A stretch of DNA of 64,000 bases from Hyphomicrobiales bacterium. Its GTDB lineage: Bacteria; Pseudomonadota; Alphaproteobacteria; Rhizobiales; Beijerinckiaceae. The notes under the pieces were generated by a model. It did no database searches and was not told where the DNA came from. It saw only the letters and a list, made by a program, of their open reading frames with translations. The stretch is from contig JAFLCX010000001.1 of NCBI GenBank assembly GCA_017302635.1, positions 558,001 through 622,000 on the forward strand, read 5' to 3'. Below, piece by piece: positions 1 through 9,066 of this stretch. Position 1 is the first letter of the stretch. Each line of letters opens with the position of its first letter. A program made the translations under genes and the position numbers.

Positions 1-181
1 GCTTGATACCGAGCAGGATGGCCTTGTCGCGCGCCGGACCCAACTCCTCGCCCTGGCCAAGATCGGCGGTGAAAGTCACCACCTCGCAGCCATAGGTGGT
101 CTGCAACCATTTGAGAATAACGGAGGTATCGAGCCCCCCCGAATAGGCGAGAACGACTTTCTTGATGTCGGATTTGGCCAT
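1..181 (-). CDS. argG: Argininosuccinate synthase, N-terminal part (runs off the window)
   Basis: This is the first 60 codons of argininosuccinate synthase, the cytosolic enzyme that joins citrulline and aspartate with ATP in arginine synthesis. The ATG lies at 179-181. The protein opens [20 protein letters not shown], the N-type ATP-pyrophosphatase P-loop (SGGLDTS, residues 14-20), followed by LKWL and by [10 protein letters not shown] near residue 40. Both are diagnostic of ArgG. The gene is cut by the left edge of the window, so the citrulline and aspartate sites are not visible. It is divergent from the MoeB-like gene. Confidence 0.97.
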   Translation of the reverse strand, partial: MAKSDIKKVVLAYSGGLDTSVILKWLQTTYGCEVVTFTADLGQGEELGPARDKAILLGIK

Positions 182-334
182 GTGCATTCGCCCGGGTCAT
201 GAACGGGAACGCTTCAGGCCTTGACCTTCGACATTCCCAAGAAAAGATCGGGCTTCTATAGATGCTGCAACGACGCTGGCAACCCGGGCCAGATCAAACA
301 CAGGCCGATCGGGCCGCAAAGTTTTGATGGATTG

Positions 335-1069
335 ATGCTTTCGCCTGATGAATTGACCCGTTTCGCCCGCCATATCGTGCTGCGCCATATCGGCGGGCCG
401 GGCCAGCAACGCCTGCGCGCCGCGAAGGTGCTCGTGATCGGCGCGGGCGGATTGGGCTCACCCCTGCTGCTCTACCTCGCGGCGGCGGGTGTCGGCACAC
501 TTGGAATTGTCGACGACGATGAGGTGTCGCTTTCGAACCTGCAAAGGCAGGTGATTCACACGACCGCAATGCTCGATCAACCCAAGGTCGTGAGTGCCGA
601 ACGCACAGTTCTCGCGCTGGATCCGGCTGTGAAGGTTGTGGCGCATCCCGTCCGGCTTGATACCGGAAATGTAGCCGGACTAATTGCCGGCTATGACGTG
701 GTCGCTGATGGCTCCGACAATTTCGACACGCGCTACACGCTCGCCGATGCCTGCGCGATCGCAAAAAAACCACTGGTGACGGCGGCGGTCAACGAGATGC
801 ATGGCTCGCTGACGACCCTGCGGCCCTTTGAGACGCGCGCGGATGGATCGAAGAACCCCCATTATCGCGACCTTTACCCCGAGAAGCCTCCGGCGGGTAC
901 GATCCCCACCTGTTCAGAAGCTGGTGTGCTCGGCGCGCTTTGCGGCGTGATGGGCTCGCTTCAGGCGATCGAGGTGATCCGGCAGATCACGCCGTTTGGC
1001 ACACCTCTCGTGGGTAAGATCCTGATGGTCGACGCGCTCGATATGCGCTTCGAGACTTTTCAGTATTAG
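335..1069 (+). CDS. MoeB/ThiF/HesA-family adenylyltransferase
   Basis: A 244-residue E1-like enzyme that adenylates the C-terminal Gly of a ubiquitin-like sulfur carrier (MoaD or ThiS type), in the cytosol. Visible motifs are GAGGLGSP (nucleotide loop, about residue 35), the LSNLQRQ arginine segment, DGSDNFDTRY (Mg/ATP aspartate) and PTCSEAGVLGAL with the candidate sulfur-transfer Cys. The reading frame is open back to 221, but the family begins close to MLSPDELTRFARHI, so I place the start at 335. The two CxxC zinc pairs of E. coli MoeB and ThiF are missing; only three cysteines remain. The sequence alone does not separate a molybdopterin from a thiamine role. Confidence 0.85.
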   Translation: MLSPDELTRFARHIVLRHIGGPGQQRLRAAKVLVIGAGGLGSPLLLYLAAAGVGTLGIVDDDEVSLSNLQRQVIHTTAMLDQPKVVSAERTVLALDPAVKVVAHPVRLDTGNVAGLIAGYDVVADGSDNFDTRYTLADACAIAKKPLVTAAVNEMHGSLTTLRPFETRADGSKNPHYRDLYPEKPPAGTIPTCSEAGVLGALCGVMGSLQAIEVIRQITPFGTPLVGKILMVDALDMRFETFQY

Positions 1070-1075
1070 ACCCGA

Positions 1076-1456
1076 TTACCGGCGCTTTTTCCGGGGCGCT
1101 GGACTGCGTGCACCAGCCCAAGGGTCGATCGTGGCGCTGACTCGCCGACCGGTCGAGCGGCGAATGGCGACACCGGAATTGTCCTGCATCTGCGGCGCAA
1201 TCGCGCTGCGGCGGCGGCTCGGCACGCTGGCTTCTGGGTCAGCCCCACCCGTACCACCGGCGCGACGCCCGCCGCGTGCAGCCGGCCCGGGAGCTTGTCG
1301 CGCGAGGCATTCATTGTACTGGAACGGGTTCTGGATCGCCTCGCAATTCGTCGCAGCACTGGCCGATTGCGGCACAGAGATCACAGCAAGAAGAGCCGCG
1401 AGAAGCCCCGCGAACCCGCTTGTCGAAAATGCCGTGACGCGCCCCATATTCCACAA
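1076..1456 (-). CDS. Small secreted basic protein of unknown function
   Basis: 126 residues. The N-terminus has a hydrophobic signal segment (GFAGLLAALLAVISVPQS) ending in an AXA-type site (SASA/AT) near residue 34. A short conserved-looking stretch with two Cys follows (NCEAIQNPFQYNECLARQ). The rest is low-complexity Arg/Gly/Pro/Ala and very basic. ATG at 1456 or 1447 could start it. It begins 12 bases after the pheT stop on the same strand and is probably co-transcribed. I recognise no domain; a periplasmic location is inferred from the signal peptide. Confidence 0.6.
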   Translation of the reverse strand: MWNMGRVTAFSTSGFAGLLAALLAVISVPQSASAATNCEAIQNPFQYNECLARQAPGPAARGGRRAGGTGGADPEASVPSRRRSAIAPQMQDNSGVAIRRSTGRRVSATIDPWAGARSPAPRKKRR

Positions 1457-1467
1457 CCTCTTGTCAT

Positions 1468-3873
1468 TCAGGCGCGCAGAACCGCGCCAGTCTTCGCCTG
1501 CACTTCGCCGACGAGCTTGATCGAGAAAGCCTCGATCTCGGCATCGGTCAGGGTCTTTTCGCGCGGCTGAAGCGTGACAGCCACACCGAGCGAGACCTTG
1601 CCGGGCTCAATGCCCTTTCCGGAATACCGGTCAAAGATTGATACATCCGAAACCAGAGCCCGATCGACCCCCCGCGCGATCTTCATGATCGCCTCGGCCT
1701 CGACCTTCTGGTCGACAAGGAAGGCGAAATCACGACTGACAGGCTGGAAAGCCGAAAGCTCCAGCTTGGGCTTCGCCTTTGTGGGCTTCTTTTTCGGCGC
1801 GGGCAAGGCATCGAGGCTGATTTCGAACACCAGCACGCGCCCCTCTGCGCCGAGCGCTTCGGCCGCGCGCGGGTGCAACTCGCCGAAGCAACCGATGAGG
1901 TTGGGACCGAAGCCGAGGGTCGCCGAGCGGCCCGGATGCAGGAAGCTGGGCCCACCCGCTTTCACCTGCAAGCCGCCTGTGGGGATGTTGAGCGCGGCAA
2001 GCAGGGCCATCACGTCAGCCTTCACATCCTCCAGCGTCACCTCAGTCGAGCCCGACCAATGGCGCGATCCGCCCGCGAGGCCGCGCCGCAAACCGGCTGC
2101 GACCATGCGCTGATCGTTCTCTCCCGCCCCGAGAAACACCTGACCCACCTCGAACAGTGCCACATCGGGATAGCCGCGATCGGCGTTCCGGTTCGAGGCG
2201 GCCACAAGGCCCGGCAGCAGGCTCGGACGCATGTCGGAAAGATCCGCCGCGATGGGATTCGCGAGGCGAAGTTCGGGCTTGCCGCCGCCCATCAGCCTGG
2301 CCTGCGCATGCGGGATGAATGACCATGTGACGGCTTCGACCATTCCGCGCAAAGCGAGTGCGCGCTTGGAGAGCCGCGTGCGGGTTTGGAGCAGTGTCAG
2401 AACCGGTTTGTGAACTTCATCGACACGCTGGATCGGCACGAGGGGGACGGAATCAACACCGACAATCCGGGTGATTTCCTCGACAATATCCGCCTTCGCC
2501 TCGATATCCGGCCTCCAGCTCGGCACGGCGACTTTCGCGACCGGTGCGGAGCCCGACATCCAGAAACCGAGTTTCTCGAGGATGACGCGCATCTCGCCCA
2601 TCGGCACATCGAGCCCGGTGAGGCGCTTCTGCTCGGCGATCGGAAATTCGATGATCTTCTCGCCTGAGGGGACCTCGCCCGCGAGGCTGATCTCGCTGGC
2701 TTCGCCACCACACAGATCAATCACCATGCGTGTTGCGAGTTCGCAGCCCGGCACGGTGAAGGCGGGGTCAACCCCGCGCTCAAACCGGTAGCGCGCATCG
2801 GTGATGATACCGTGCTTGCGCCCCGTCTGCGCGATGTTGAGCGGCGACCACAAGGCGCTCTCGATCAGCACATCCTTGGTGTTTTCATCGCAACCTGAAT
2901 GCTCGCCGCCCACGATGCCGGCGAGGGACTCAACACCGTTGTCGTCGGCGATCACCACGTTTGAGGTGTCCAGCGTGTAAGTTTTTCCGTCCAGCGCGAG
3001 AATGCCCTCGCCAGCCTTCGCGCGGCGCACGACGAGATTGCCCGCAACCTTCGCAGCATCGAAAACATGCAGCGGGCGACCGCGATCAAACGTGATGAAG
3101 TTCGTGATATCCACGAGCGCATTGATGGGCCTCAGGCCGATCGCGCGGAGCCTTTTCTGCATCCATTCCGGCGAAGGGCCGTTCTTCACGCCGCGCACGA
3201 GGCGAAGAGCGAAAGCGGGGCAAAGGTCGCGGTCGGCGGGCGCGAAATCCAGGGTCACGGTGACGGGGCAAGCGCCCTTGCCACGCACTTGTGGCACATT
3301 GCCATCCTTGAGGTGCCCCAGCCCCGCAGCGGCGAGATCGCGCGCAATGCCGTAGACGCCCGTAGCATCGGGACGGTTCGGCGTGAGATTGATCTCGATC
3401 ACCGGATCGGAAAGCCCGACCCAATTGGCATAGATAGCACCGACGGGCGCATCTTCCGGCAGATCGAGAATGCCATCCGACTCATCCGAGAGTTCAAGCT
3501 CGGCCGCCGAGCACAGCATGCCATTCGAATCGACGCCGCGGATCACGCCCTTGCCCAACGTGATGCCTTTGCCCGGAATATAGGTGCCCGGCGGCGAGAA
3601 GACACTCTTCATGCCGGTGCGGGCATTGGGCGCACCGCAGACCACCTGCACCGGCTCGCCAGCACCCGTATCGACCATGCAGAGCCGCAGCCGGTCGGCA
3701 TTGGGATGCTGCACGGCCGAGATCACATACGCGATCGAAAAGCCGGCGAGTTTCTTGCCGGGATCATCCACGCTTTCCACTTCGAGGCCGATGCGCGTCA
3801 GTGTCTCGACAATCTGGTCGAGGGTCGCGTCGGTCTCGAGGTGATCCTTGAGCCAGGAGAGGGTGAATTTCAT
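1468..3873 (-). CDS. pheT: Phenylalanine--tRNA ligase beta subunit
   Basis: The 801-residue beta chain of the alpha2-beta2 phenylalanyl-tRNA synthetase. It carries editing and tRNA contacts while PheS carries the catalytic site. The order is standard: N-terminal part and EMAP/OB-type tRNA-binding domain (about 40-150, with [17 protein letters not shown]), B3/B4 editing domain, B5 domain, catalytic-like core, and the C-terminal ferredoxin-fold anticodon-binding domain (about 705-801, from [13 protein letters not shown]). Length is typical. The unusual feature is location: its partner pheS is on the same strand at 49.8 kb rather than directly upstream. Confidence 0.97.
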   Translation of the reverse strand: MKFTLSWLKDHLETDATLDQIVETLTRIGLEVESVDDPGKKLAGFSIAYVISAVQHPNADRLRLCMVDTGAGEPVQVVCGAPNARTGMKSVFSPPGTYIPGKGITLGKGVIRGVDSNGMLCSAAELELSDESDGILDLPEDAPVGAIYANWVGLSDPVIEINLTPNRPDATGVYGIARDLAAAGLGHLKDGNVPQVRGKGACPVTVTLDFAPADRDLCPAFALRLVRGVKNGPSPEWMQKRLRAIGLRPINALVDITNFITFDRGRPLHVFDAAKVAGNLVVRRAKAGEGILALDGKTYTLDTSNVVIADDNGVESLAGIVGGEHSGCDENTKDVLIESALWSPLNIAQTGRKHGIITDARYRFERGVDPAFTVPGCELATRMVIDLCGGEASEISLAGEVPSGEKIIEFPIAEQKRLTGLDVPMGEMRVILEKLGFWMSGSAPVAKVAVPSWRPDIEAKADIVEEITRIVGVDSVPLVPIQRVDEVHKPVLTLLQTRTRLSKRALALRGMVEAVTWSFIPHAQARLMGGGKPELRLANPIAADLSDMRPSLLPGLVAASNRNADRGYPDVALFEVGQVFLGAGENDQRMVAAGLRRGLAGGSRHWSGSTEVTLEDVKADVMALLAALNIPTGGLQVKAGGPSFLHPGRSATLGFGPNLIGCFGELHPRAAEALGAEGRVLVFEISLDALPAPKKKPTKAKPKLELSAFQPVSRDFAFLVDQKVEAEAIMKIARGVDRALVSDVSIFDRYSGKGIEPGKVSLGVAVTLQPREKTLTDAEIEAFSIKLVGEVQAKTGAVLRA

Positions 3874-3993
3874 CGCGAAAACCTTGCATGTGCCGAGAGG
3901 GCGTGGCGACCACGCGAGAACCTCTCATCCATCTGAAATCGTTGCTGGCGGGAATAGCCTCTGACGCGCCCGAAAGGCAAGCTGCAGCTCGAT

Positions 3994-5175
3994 TTAAGTG
4001 AGCATGGCGATCCGGTGCGGGATTTCGGCAATTGTCTTTGAATCGACATTGGCGAAGGCAAAGCGCAGGTGCTGCTCCTGTCCCGGCCCGAAATAGCTGC
4101 CGGGCAAAGCGAGAACGCCGGCTTCGAGGGCGAGCCTGCGCGCGACATCCACGGCCCTGGCGTCTTCATAGGGGTGCCGGACGAAGGCAAAATAGGCCCC
4201 GGCCGTGACGAGGCTCCAGCCGTTGAGCCGTGCGAAAGCCTGCCGCGTCGCTTCCGCCCGCTGCGCCAGATCATCGGCCTGCGCGAGGCGCCAGTCGCGC
4301 TCCTCGGTGATGGCCCGCGCAATGACGCCCTGCGCCGCGCGTGCCGGGCAGATCTGGATGCAATCAAGCCATTTCGCGAGTTCGGTGATGACGGCCGAAG
4401 AGGCCATCACCGCCCCGAGCCGATGCCCCGGAATCGCATGCGCCTTCGAGAAGGAATAGAGCGAGATCAACGTATCGCCCCAATCCACCGCCTGGAACAG
4501 GCGATGCGGCGGCGCGCCGGGAGCAAGAAAATCGCGGTAGGTTTCATCGAGCACCAGCGCGATGGAGCGCGCGCGGCAAAGGGCCGCGAAGGCCGCGATT
4601 ACGTTGGGCGGATAGACTGCGCCGGTCGGGTTGTTCGGGCTGACCAGAATGATCGCGCGCGTCGAAGGCCGGATGAGATAGGCGGCCTCCTCGACATCCG
4701 GCACGAAGCCCGCCTCGGGCCGCGCAGGGAGGATATCGACATCAATGCCGAGCATGTCGAGCGTCATCCGGTGGTTGAAATACCACGGTGCCGGCAGGAT
4801 GACGCTGTCGCCTGCACCCGCCAAGGCCATCATCACGCTGACGAATGCCTGATTGCACCCCGCCGTAATGGCAACCTGTGACTCCAGAAGTTCGGCGCGG
4901 TAGATGCGTCCCGTCTCGGCAGCATGGGCGGCGCGCAACCGGGCATCACCCAAAATGGGTCCGTATCGGCTCGCTTCGCTTGAAGCGGCGGCCTCGCCCA
5001 AAGCCTTCAGCACCGAGGCGGGAGGCGGCGTGGAAGGCACGGCTTGCGAGAGGTCGATCATCGGTCCGGCATCGCCCGAATAGAGCGTCTTCCAGGCCTG
5101 CGCCTCCGGGATCGGTGGCGCATCGACGGCGAGCACACGACTGTTGAGCGCGAAGGGGGGCGGAAGCGACGACAT
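3994..5175 (-). CDS. Class I/II PLP-dependent aminotransferase
   Basis: A 393-residue fold-type I aminotransferase. Visible are VSPNNPTGAVYPP (substrate and PLP contact Asn), VLDETYRDF (Asp to the PLP ring nitrogen, Tyr) and YSFSKAHAIPGHRLG, whose Lys forms the Schiff base and whose Arg binds the PLP phosphate. The C-terminal substrate-carboxylate Arg is probably in LRFAFAN. The sequence does not fix the amino donor; this branch is usually annotated only as aminotransferase or aspartate aminotransferase-like. The gene stands alone, divergent from the helicase, with only about 80 bases between the two likely starts. Confidence 0.88.
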   Translation of the reverse strand: MSSLPPPFALNSRVLAVDAPPIPEAQAWKTLYSGDAGPMIDLSQAVPSTPPPASVLKALGEAAASSEASRYGPILGDARLRAAHAAETGRIYRAELLESQVAITAGCNQAFVSVMMALAGAGDSVILPAPWYFNHRMTLDMLGIDVDILPARPEAGFVPDVEEAAYLIRPSTRAIILVSPNNPTGAVYPPNVIAAFAALCRARSIALVLDETYRDFLAPGAPPHRLFQAVDWGDTLISLYSFSKAHAIPGHRLGAVMASSAVITELAKWLDCIQICPARAAQGVIARAITEERDWRLAQADDLAQRAEATRQAFARLNGWSLVTAGAYFAFVRHPYEDARAVDVARRLALEAGVLALPGSYFGPGQEQHLRFAFANVDSKTIAEIPHRIAMLT

Positions 5176-5254
5176 GGTTCGCGAGTTAACCGGGCATGCC
5201 GCGCTGATGCAACCGGCTGGTGAGAATCATTCGCCTTCTCTATCGATTTTGCGG

Positions 5255-6355
5255 ATGGAGTTTTCGCCGCAGCAGGATCGTGCCCTTCAGGCCATTTCAC
5301 AATGGCACAAAGGCGCCAAGAAAGGCCGGGAAGCGCAGCTTTTCCGGCTTTTCGGCTATGCCGGCACCGGCAAGACGACGCTCGCCAAGCACATTGCTGA
5401 AGATATCGACGGGGATGTGCTCTTTGCGGCCTTTACCGGCAAGGCCGCCGCGGTGATGCGCGACAAGGGCTGCGGCGATGCCTCGACCATCCACTCGCTG
5501 ATCTACCGCGCCAAGGAGACCAAGACCGAGGAGCCGACCTTCGTCATCAACCGCTCGTCGGATGTGAAGAAAGCGAGCCTCGTCATCATCGATGAGTGTT
5601 CGATGGTCGATGCCGAACTGGGGCAGGATCTGATGAGCTTCGGCGTGCCGGTGCTGGTGCTGGGTGATCCGGCCCAGCTTCCACCCGTGAAGGGCGGCGG
5701 ATTTTTCACCGAATCCGAGCCTGATATCATGCTCACCGAAGTGCATCGGCAGGCGGTCGATAACCCGATCATCCGCCTCTCGATGCTGGCACGCGAAGGC
5801 GAGCGCCTGCCGCCGGGCGAATATGGTTCAAGCCGCGTGATCGGCCGCGATCTCATTACGGCCGAGGCCATTCTCGCGGCAGATCAGGTTCTGGTCGGGC
5901 GCAACGAAACGCGCCGCCGCTACAACATGCGCATCCGCGAGTTGCGCGGCTTCACCGACACCATGCCCGCCAAGGAGGAGAAACTCGTCTGCCTGCGCAA
6001 CAACCGCCAGAAAGGGCTGCTCAATGGCTCGACATGGACCGTCAAGCTCGCCTCCGAGCGGCGCGGCGATCTGATCCAGCTTCGCGTCGCGCCTGATGAC
6101 GGCAACGGCCCGAGCGTGAAGGTTGGTGTGCTGACCGCGATGTTCGAGGGCAAGGGCGAGGAAATCCCGTGGGAAATCCGCCGCCATACCGACGAATTCG
6201 ATTATGGCTACGCGCTCACGGTGCATAAGGCGCAGGGCTCGCAATGGGATAAGGTGGTGCTGTTCGACGAGAGCTTCGCCTTTCGCGAGCACCGCTCCCG
6301 CTGGCTCTACACGGCTGTGACGCGCGCGGCAAAAGCGCTCACGATCGTGACCTGA
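5255..6355 (+). CDS. RecD/Dda-like superfamily 1 ATP-dependent helicase
   Basis: A 366-residue compact SF1 helicase. Motifs in order: FGYAGTGKTT (Walker A, residues 33-42), LVIIDECSMVD (Walker B), VLGDPAQLPPV (motif III), then the UvrD/RecD C-terminal ALTVHKAQGSQWDKVVLF and RWLYTAVTRAAKAL (motif VI). It matches the short phage Dda-like and 'AAA family ATPase/exonuclease V' proteins common in alphaproteobacteria. The frame is open upstream to 5144, but the extra residues overlap the divergent aminotransferase and lack family features, so MEFSPQQDRALQ at 5255 is chosen. The role is presumably DNA repair or replication restart. Confidence 0.88.
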   Translation: MEFSPQQDRALQAISQWHKGAKKGREAQLFRLFGYAGTGKTTLAKHIAEDIDGDVLFAAFTGKAAAVMRDKGCGDASTIHSLIYRAKETKTEEPTFVINRSSDVKKASLVIIDECSMVDAELGQDLMSFGVPVLVLGDPAQLPPVKGGGFFTESEPDIMLTEVHRQAVDNPIIRLSMLAREGERLPPGEYGSSRVIGRDLITAEAILAADQVLVGRNETRRRYNMRIRELRGFTDTMPAKEEKLVCLRNNRQKGLLNGSTWTVKLASERRGDLIQLRVAPDDGNGPSVKVGVLTAMFEGKGEEIPWEIRRHTDEFDYGYALTVHKAQGSQWDKVVLFDESFAFREHRSRWLYTAVTRAAKALTIVT

Positions 6356-6373
6356 GCGACAATTGTCAGGCTG

Positions 6374-7183
6374 CTATCGCCCGAGATCGAAGGTGTAGCT
6401 CGTCGCGAGACCAAAGCTGAACTGATCCCGACTGCCACGCTGCCGAACCAGGGGCGCGCGCCCCGCATCGCCAACCAACTGGCGATATTCAGCCGAAACC
6501 GTGGTGCGCAATCGCGGTGTCCAGGCATAGGTCGCTTGCGTGAGGAACCCGATCGATTCAACGCCGCCCTTGGGCCGATAGGCCGGAAGGCCCGAAGCCG
6601 CGACCTGCGCCGCGGTGACGCCAAGATAGGTGCGGTTGAAATCGGCTGTCGCCAGCACGACACGCGGGCCCAGCCCAAATGAGAGTTTGTCTGTCAGAGA
6701 ACCGAAGGCATCGAGCTTCAACTCTCCCCGAACAGCGTCATGAGCCAGAAATCCGCGACGCAGATCGGCCCGCGCCCGGAGCCACGGCAGCACATAATAT
6801 TCGGCGAAGGCACCCGCTTCGAAGCCAAACGGCACATTACCCAGACCACGAAGGCGACGATCGGACGATTCACGCCGCTCCCACAGGATCGCGCCGGAGA
6901 GGCCAGCGCGCCAGTTCTCGCCAAAGATCAGGCCGGGCCCGATCGCATCATCGGCCGCCGAATGCCAACGGCTCGTGAGGCCTCTGGACAGCCCGAAAAC
7001 CGGGCGCGGCCGGATGGAATATTCGCTCGAGCCCATAAACTGGGGCGTTACGCGCGCCCCGATTCCGAGCGTGAGGTTCCAGTTGTTCGATGCACCGCTA
7101 TCCTGTGCCAGAAGGGACGTTGTCGCAAAGAGTGAGATGAAGCCGATACCCAAAAGCCGACGCATGAATTTTCCCGAGTTCAA
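6374..7183 (-). CDS. MipA/OmpV-family outer-membrane protein
   Basis: A 269-residue predicted beta-barrel. A signal peptide (MRRLLGIGFISLFATTSLLAQ) precedes a mature part beginning with the MipA-like pattern of LGIGARVTPQFMGSSEY. Features typical of the family are FGEN, a GLGNVPFGFEAGAFAEYY stretch, and alternating strands ending in an aromatic/hydrophobic C-terminus (FSFGLATSYTFDLGR). ATG at 7183 or 7165 could be used. The founder, E. coli MipA, scaffolds MltA and PBP1B, but the function here is not established. The gene is convergent with the helicase gene; the ankyrin gene diverges upstream. Confidence 0.82.
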   Translation of the reverse strand: MNSGKFMRRLLGIGFISLFATTSLLAQDSGASNNWNLTLGIGARVTPQFMGSSEYSIRPRPVFGLSRGLTSRWHSAADDAIGPGLIFGENWRAGLSGAILWERRESSDRRLRGLGNVPFGFEAGAFAEYYVLPWLRARADLRRGFLAHDAVRGELKLDAFGSLTDKLSFGLGPRVVLATADFNRTYLGVTAAQVAASGLPAYRPKGGVESIGFLTQATYAWTPRLRTTVSAEYRQLVGDAGRAPLVRQRGSRDQFSFGLATSYTFDLGR

Positions 7184-7363
7184 AGGCCGCGCCGATACAA
7201 GGCGGCATGACCGCTACGCCAGCCGTACAGGCTTGGATTGCCGACGGTCCCGGAAAATGCACGCGGCGCTGTTGAGATGACCTTAAGCATCAGTCGCTCG
7301 TCGTCGCTAACTTTGCCACAATCAGCTGGTATGGTTTGCGAATAAGAAACGCCGGAGGAAATC

Positions 7364-8041
7364 ATGGCACTGCGACTGGCCCGCCTGCTCGGGATCATCG
7401 TCTTTCTGGTCTCGGGCAGCGCGGCTTTCGCGCAAACGCCGCCCTCCGAAAGTGAAATCGCCAGCTATCCCGGCCTGTTTGCCGCGGCACACCGGGGCGA
7501 TGTTGCGGCGATCCGCCAATCGGCGACACGCGAGAACGTGAACATGCGGGACGGGCACGGCCGCACGCCGCTGCTCGTGGCGGCCCACGCCCGGAAAATC
7601 GAGGCGATGGAAGCGCTTGTCGCAGCGGGCGCTGATCCGCGCGCGAAAGACAGCCGCAATTACGACGCCATCACCATCGCGGCCGTGGCCGATGCCGCTG
7701 ACGTGATGTCGGCGGCGATCCGGCTGGGCGGCACGGCGAAGGAAATCACCAGCCCCTATCTCGGCACGGCCCTGATTGCGGCAGCGCATCTGGGACATGA
7801 CGAGGTGGTCCGGCGATTGATCAAGGCCGGCGCGCCGCTCGATCATGTCAACAATCTCGGCTGGACAGCCCTGATCGAGGCGGTGATCCTCGGCGATGGC
7901 GGTCCCCGCCACGTGGCTTGCGCCAAGGCATTGGTGGAAGCTGGTGCCCGGCGGGATCTCGCCGACCGAGAGGGGCGCACCCCGCTCGATCACGCGCGCA
8001 ATCGCGGTTACGCGGCGATGGTGGCCTTGCTGTCGCAGTAG
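7364..8041 (+). CDS. Periplasmic ankyrin-repeat protein
   Basis: 225 residues with a signal peptide (about residues 1-24, ending SAAFAQ). The mature part is built of ankyrin repeats: FAAAHRGDVAAIRQSA, DGHGRTPLLVAAHARKIEAMEALV, TALIAAAHLGHDEVVRRLI, NLGWTALIEAVILGD and REGRTPLDHARNRGYAAMVALL. Such repeats mediate protein-protein contacts; the partner is not evident. An AAACGCCGGAGGAAATC ribosome site precedes the ATG. Convergent with ghrA, with 3 bases between the stops. Confidence 0.88.
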   Translation: MALRLARLLGIIVFLVSGSAAFAQTPPSESEIASYPGLFAAAHRGDVAAIRQSATRENVNMRDGHGRTPLLVAAHARKIEAMEALVAAGADPRAKDSRNYDAITIAAVADAADVMSAAIRLGGTAKEITSPYLGTALIAAAHLGHDEVVRRLIKAGAPLDHVNNLGWTALIEAVILGDGGPRHVACAKALVEAGARRDLADREGRTPLDHARNRGYAAMVALLSQ

Positions 8042-8044
8042 GAT

Positions 8045-8986
8045 TCAATACCCGGCCTTGCGATCCACCACATCCATCAGTCGCCCCTCACGCTCGTGCA
8101 GGGCGATGTTTTCGAGCACGACGCTGACCAGAGCTTCTGGCGTGGAATCCGCCGCGACATGCGGCGTGATGATCACGCCCGGATGCTGCCAGAGTGCGGA
8201 CGAGGCAGGAAGCGGTTCGGTCTCGAACACATCGAGGCTCGCTGCCTTGAGCGTGCCATCCTGCAGGCAGGCGAGGATATCCGCTTCCTCCTGAAGCCCT
8301 CCGCGCCCGGCATTGATCAGGATCGGGCCTCCCAGAACGCCATCCCGCGCGAGCTTTGCGAACAGGTCGCGACCGAGCAGGCCGCGCGTCTCCGGTGTGA
8401 GCGGCAGCAAAACGACCAGAATGTCCGTTCGCGCGAGGAAGGCCGAGAGCTCGTTATGGCCCGCGAAGGCTTCCACGCCCGGCATGGTCGCGCGCTTGCG
8501 GCTCCAGCCCGCCACTCGAAAACCGAGGCGCATCAGCACCTCGGCGGCATCCTGGCCCAACACCCCCATGCCCATAATGCCGACCCGAACCTCCCGTGCG
8601 GAAGGTTGCGGCAGCGGCTTCCAACGGGCTTCTCCCTGCAACACGCGATAAGCCTCGCTCTGGCGCAGATGGGTGAGGCAGTGCAGCACGACATATTCGG
8701 TCATGCGGGCGGTGAGGTCCGGGTTCACGATCCGGCAAAGCGGGACATCGGGCAGCGTCTTGTCGCCCAGCAGGGCATCAACACCCGCACCGAGGTTGAA
8801 AATCGCCTTGAGGTTCGGAAGCCTCGCCAGCAAACCCGGTTCGGGCTTCCAGACCGCTGCGTAATGGATCGCTGCGGGATCGAAATCCTCGCGCGCATCG
8901 AGAACCGGCCTTGGCGCAGCGGCGACGCGAAACCGCGCAACCCACTCATTGGGTGACCAGCCCTTGATAGCGACGAGCAGGGACAT
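8045..8986 (-). CDS. ghrA: Glyoxylate/hydroxypyruvate reductase A
   Basis: A 313-residue D-2-hydroxyacid dehydrogenase that reduces glyoxylate or hydroxypyruvate with NAD(P)H in the cytosol. Motifs are FNLGAGVDALL (substrate loop), GIMGMGVLGQDAA (Rossmann Gly-rich loop), LINAGRGG with the substrate Arg, DVFETEPLP with the catalytic-network Glu, and ITPHVAADS with the catalytic His. The start is MSLLVAIKGWSP; upstream in-frame codons would run into the divergent anmK gene. Glycolate oxidase (glcDEF) elsewhere in the window produces glyoxylate, so the two could form a redox cycle. Confidence 0.9.
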   Translation of the reverse strand: MSLLVAIKGWSPNEWVARFRVAAAPRPVLDAREDFDPAAIHYAAVWKPEPGLLARLPNLKAIFNLGAGVDALLGDKTLPDVPLCRIVNPDLTARMTEYVVLHCLTHLRQSEAYRVLQGEARWKPLPQPSAREVRVGIMGMGVLGQDAAEVLMRLGFRVAGWSRKRATMPGVEAFAGHNELSAFLARTDILVVLLPLTPETRGLLGRDLFAKLARDGVLGGPILINAGRGGLQEEADILACLQDGTLKAASLDVFETEPLPASSALWQHPGVIITPHVAADSTPEALVSVVLENIALHEREGRLMDVVDRKAGY

Positions 8987-9066
8987 TCCGGAAACCTTCC
9001 ACCAAGCGAATTGCGATATGCTTCCGGTAAAGTGAAGAATCGTCCGGATCAATCGAGGAACAGCGG

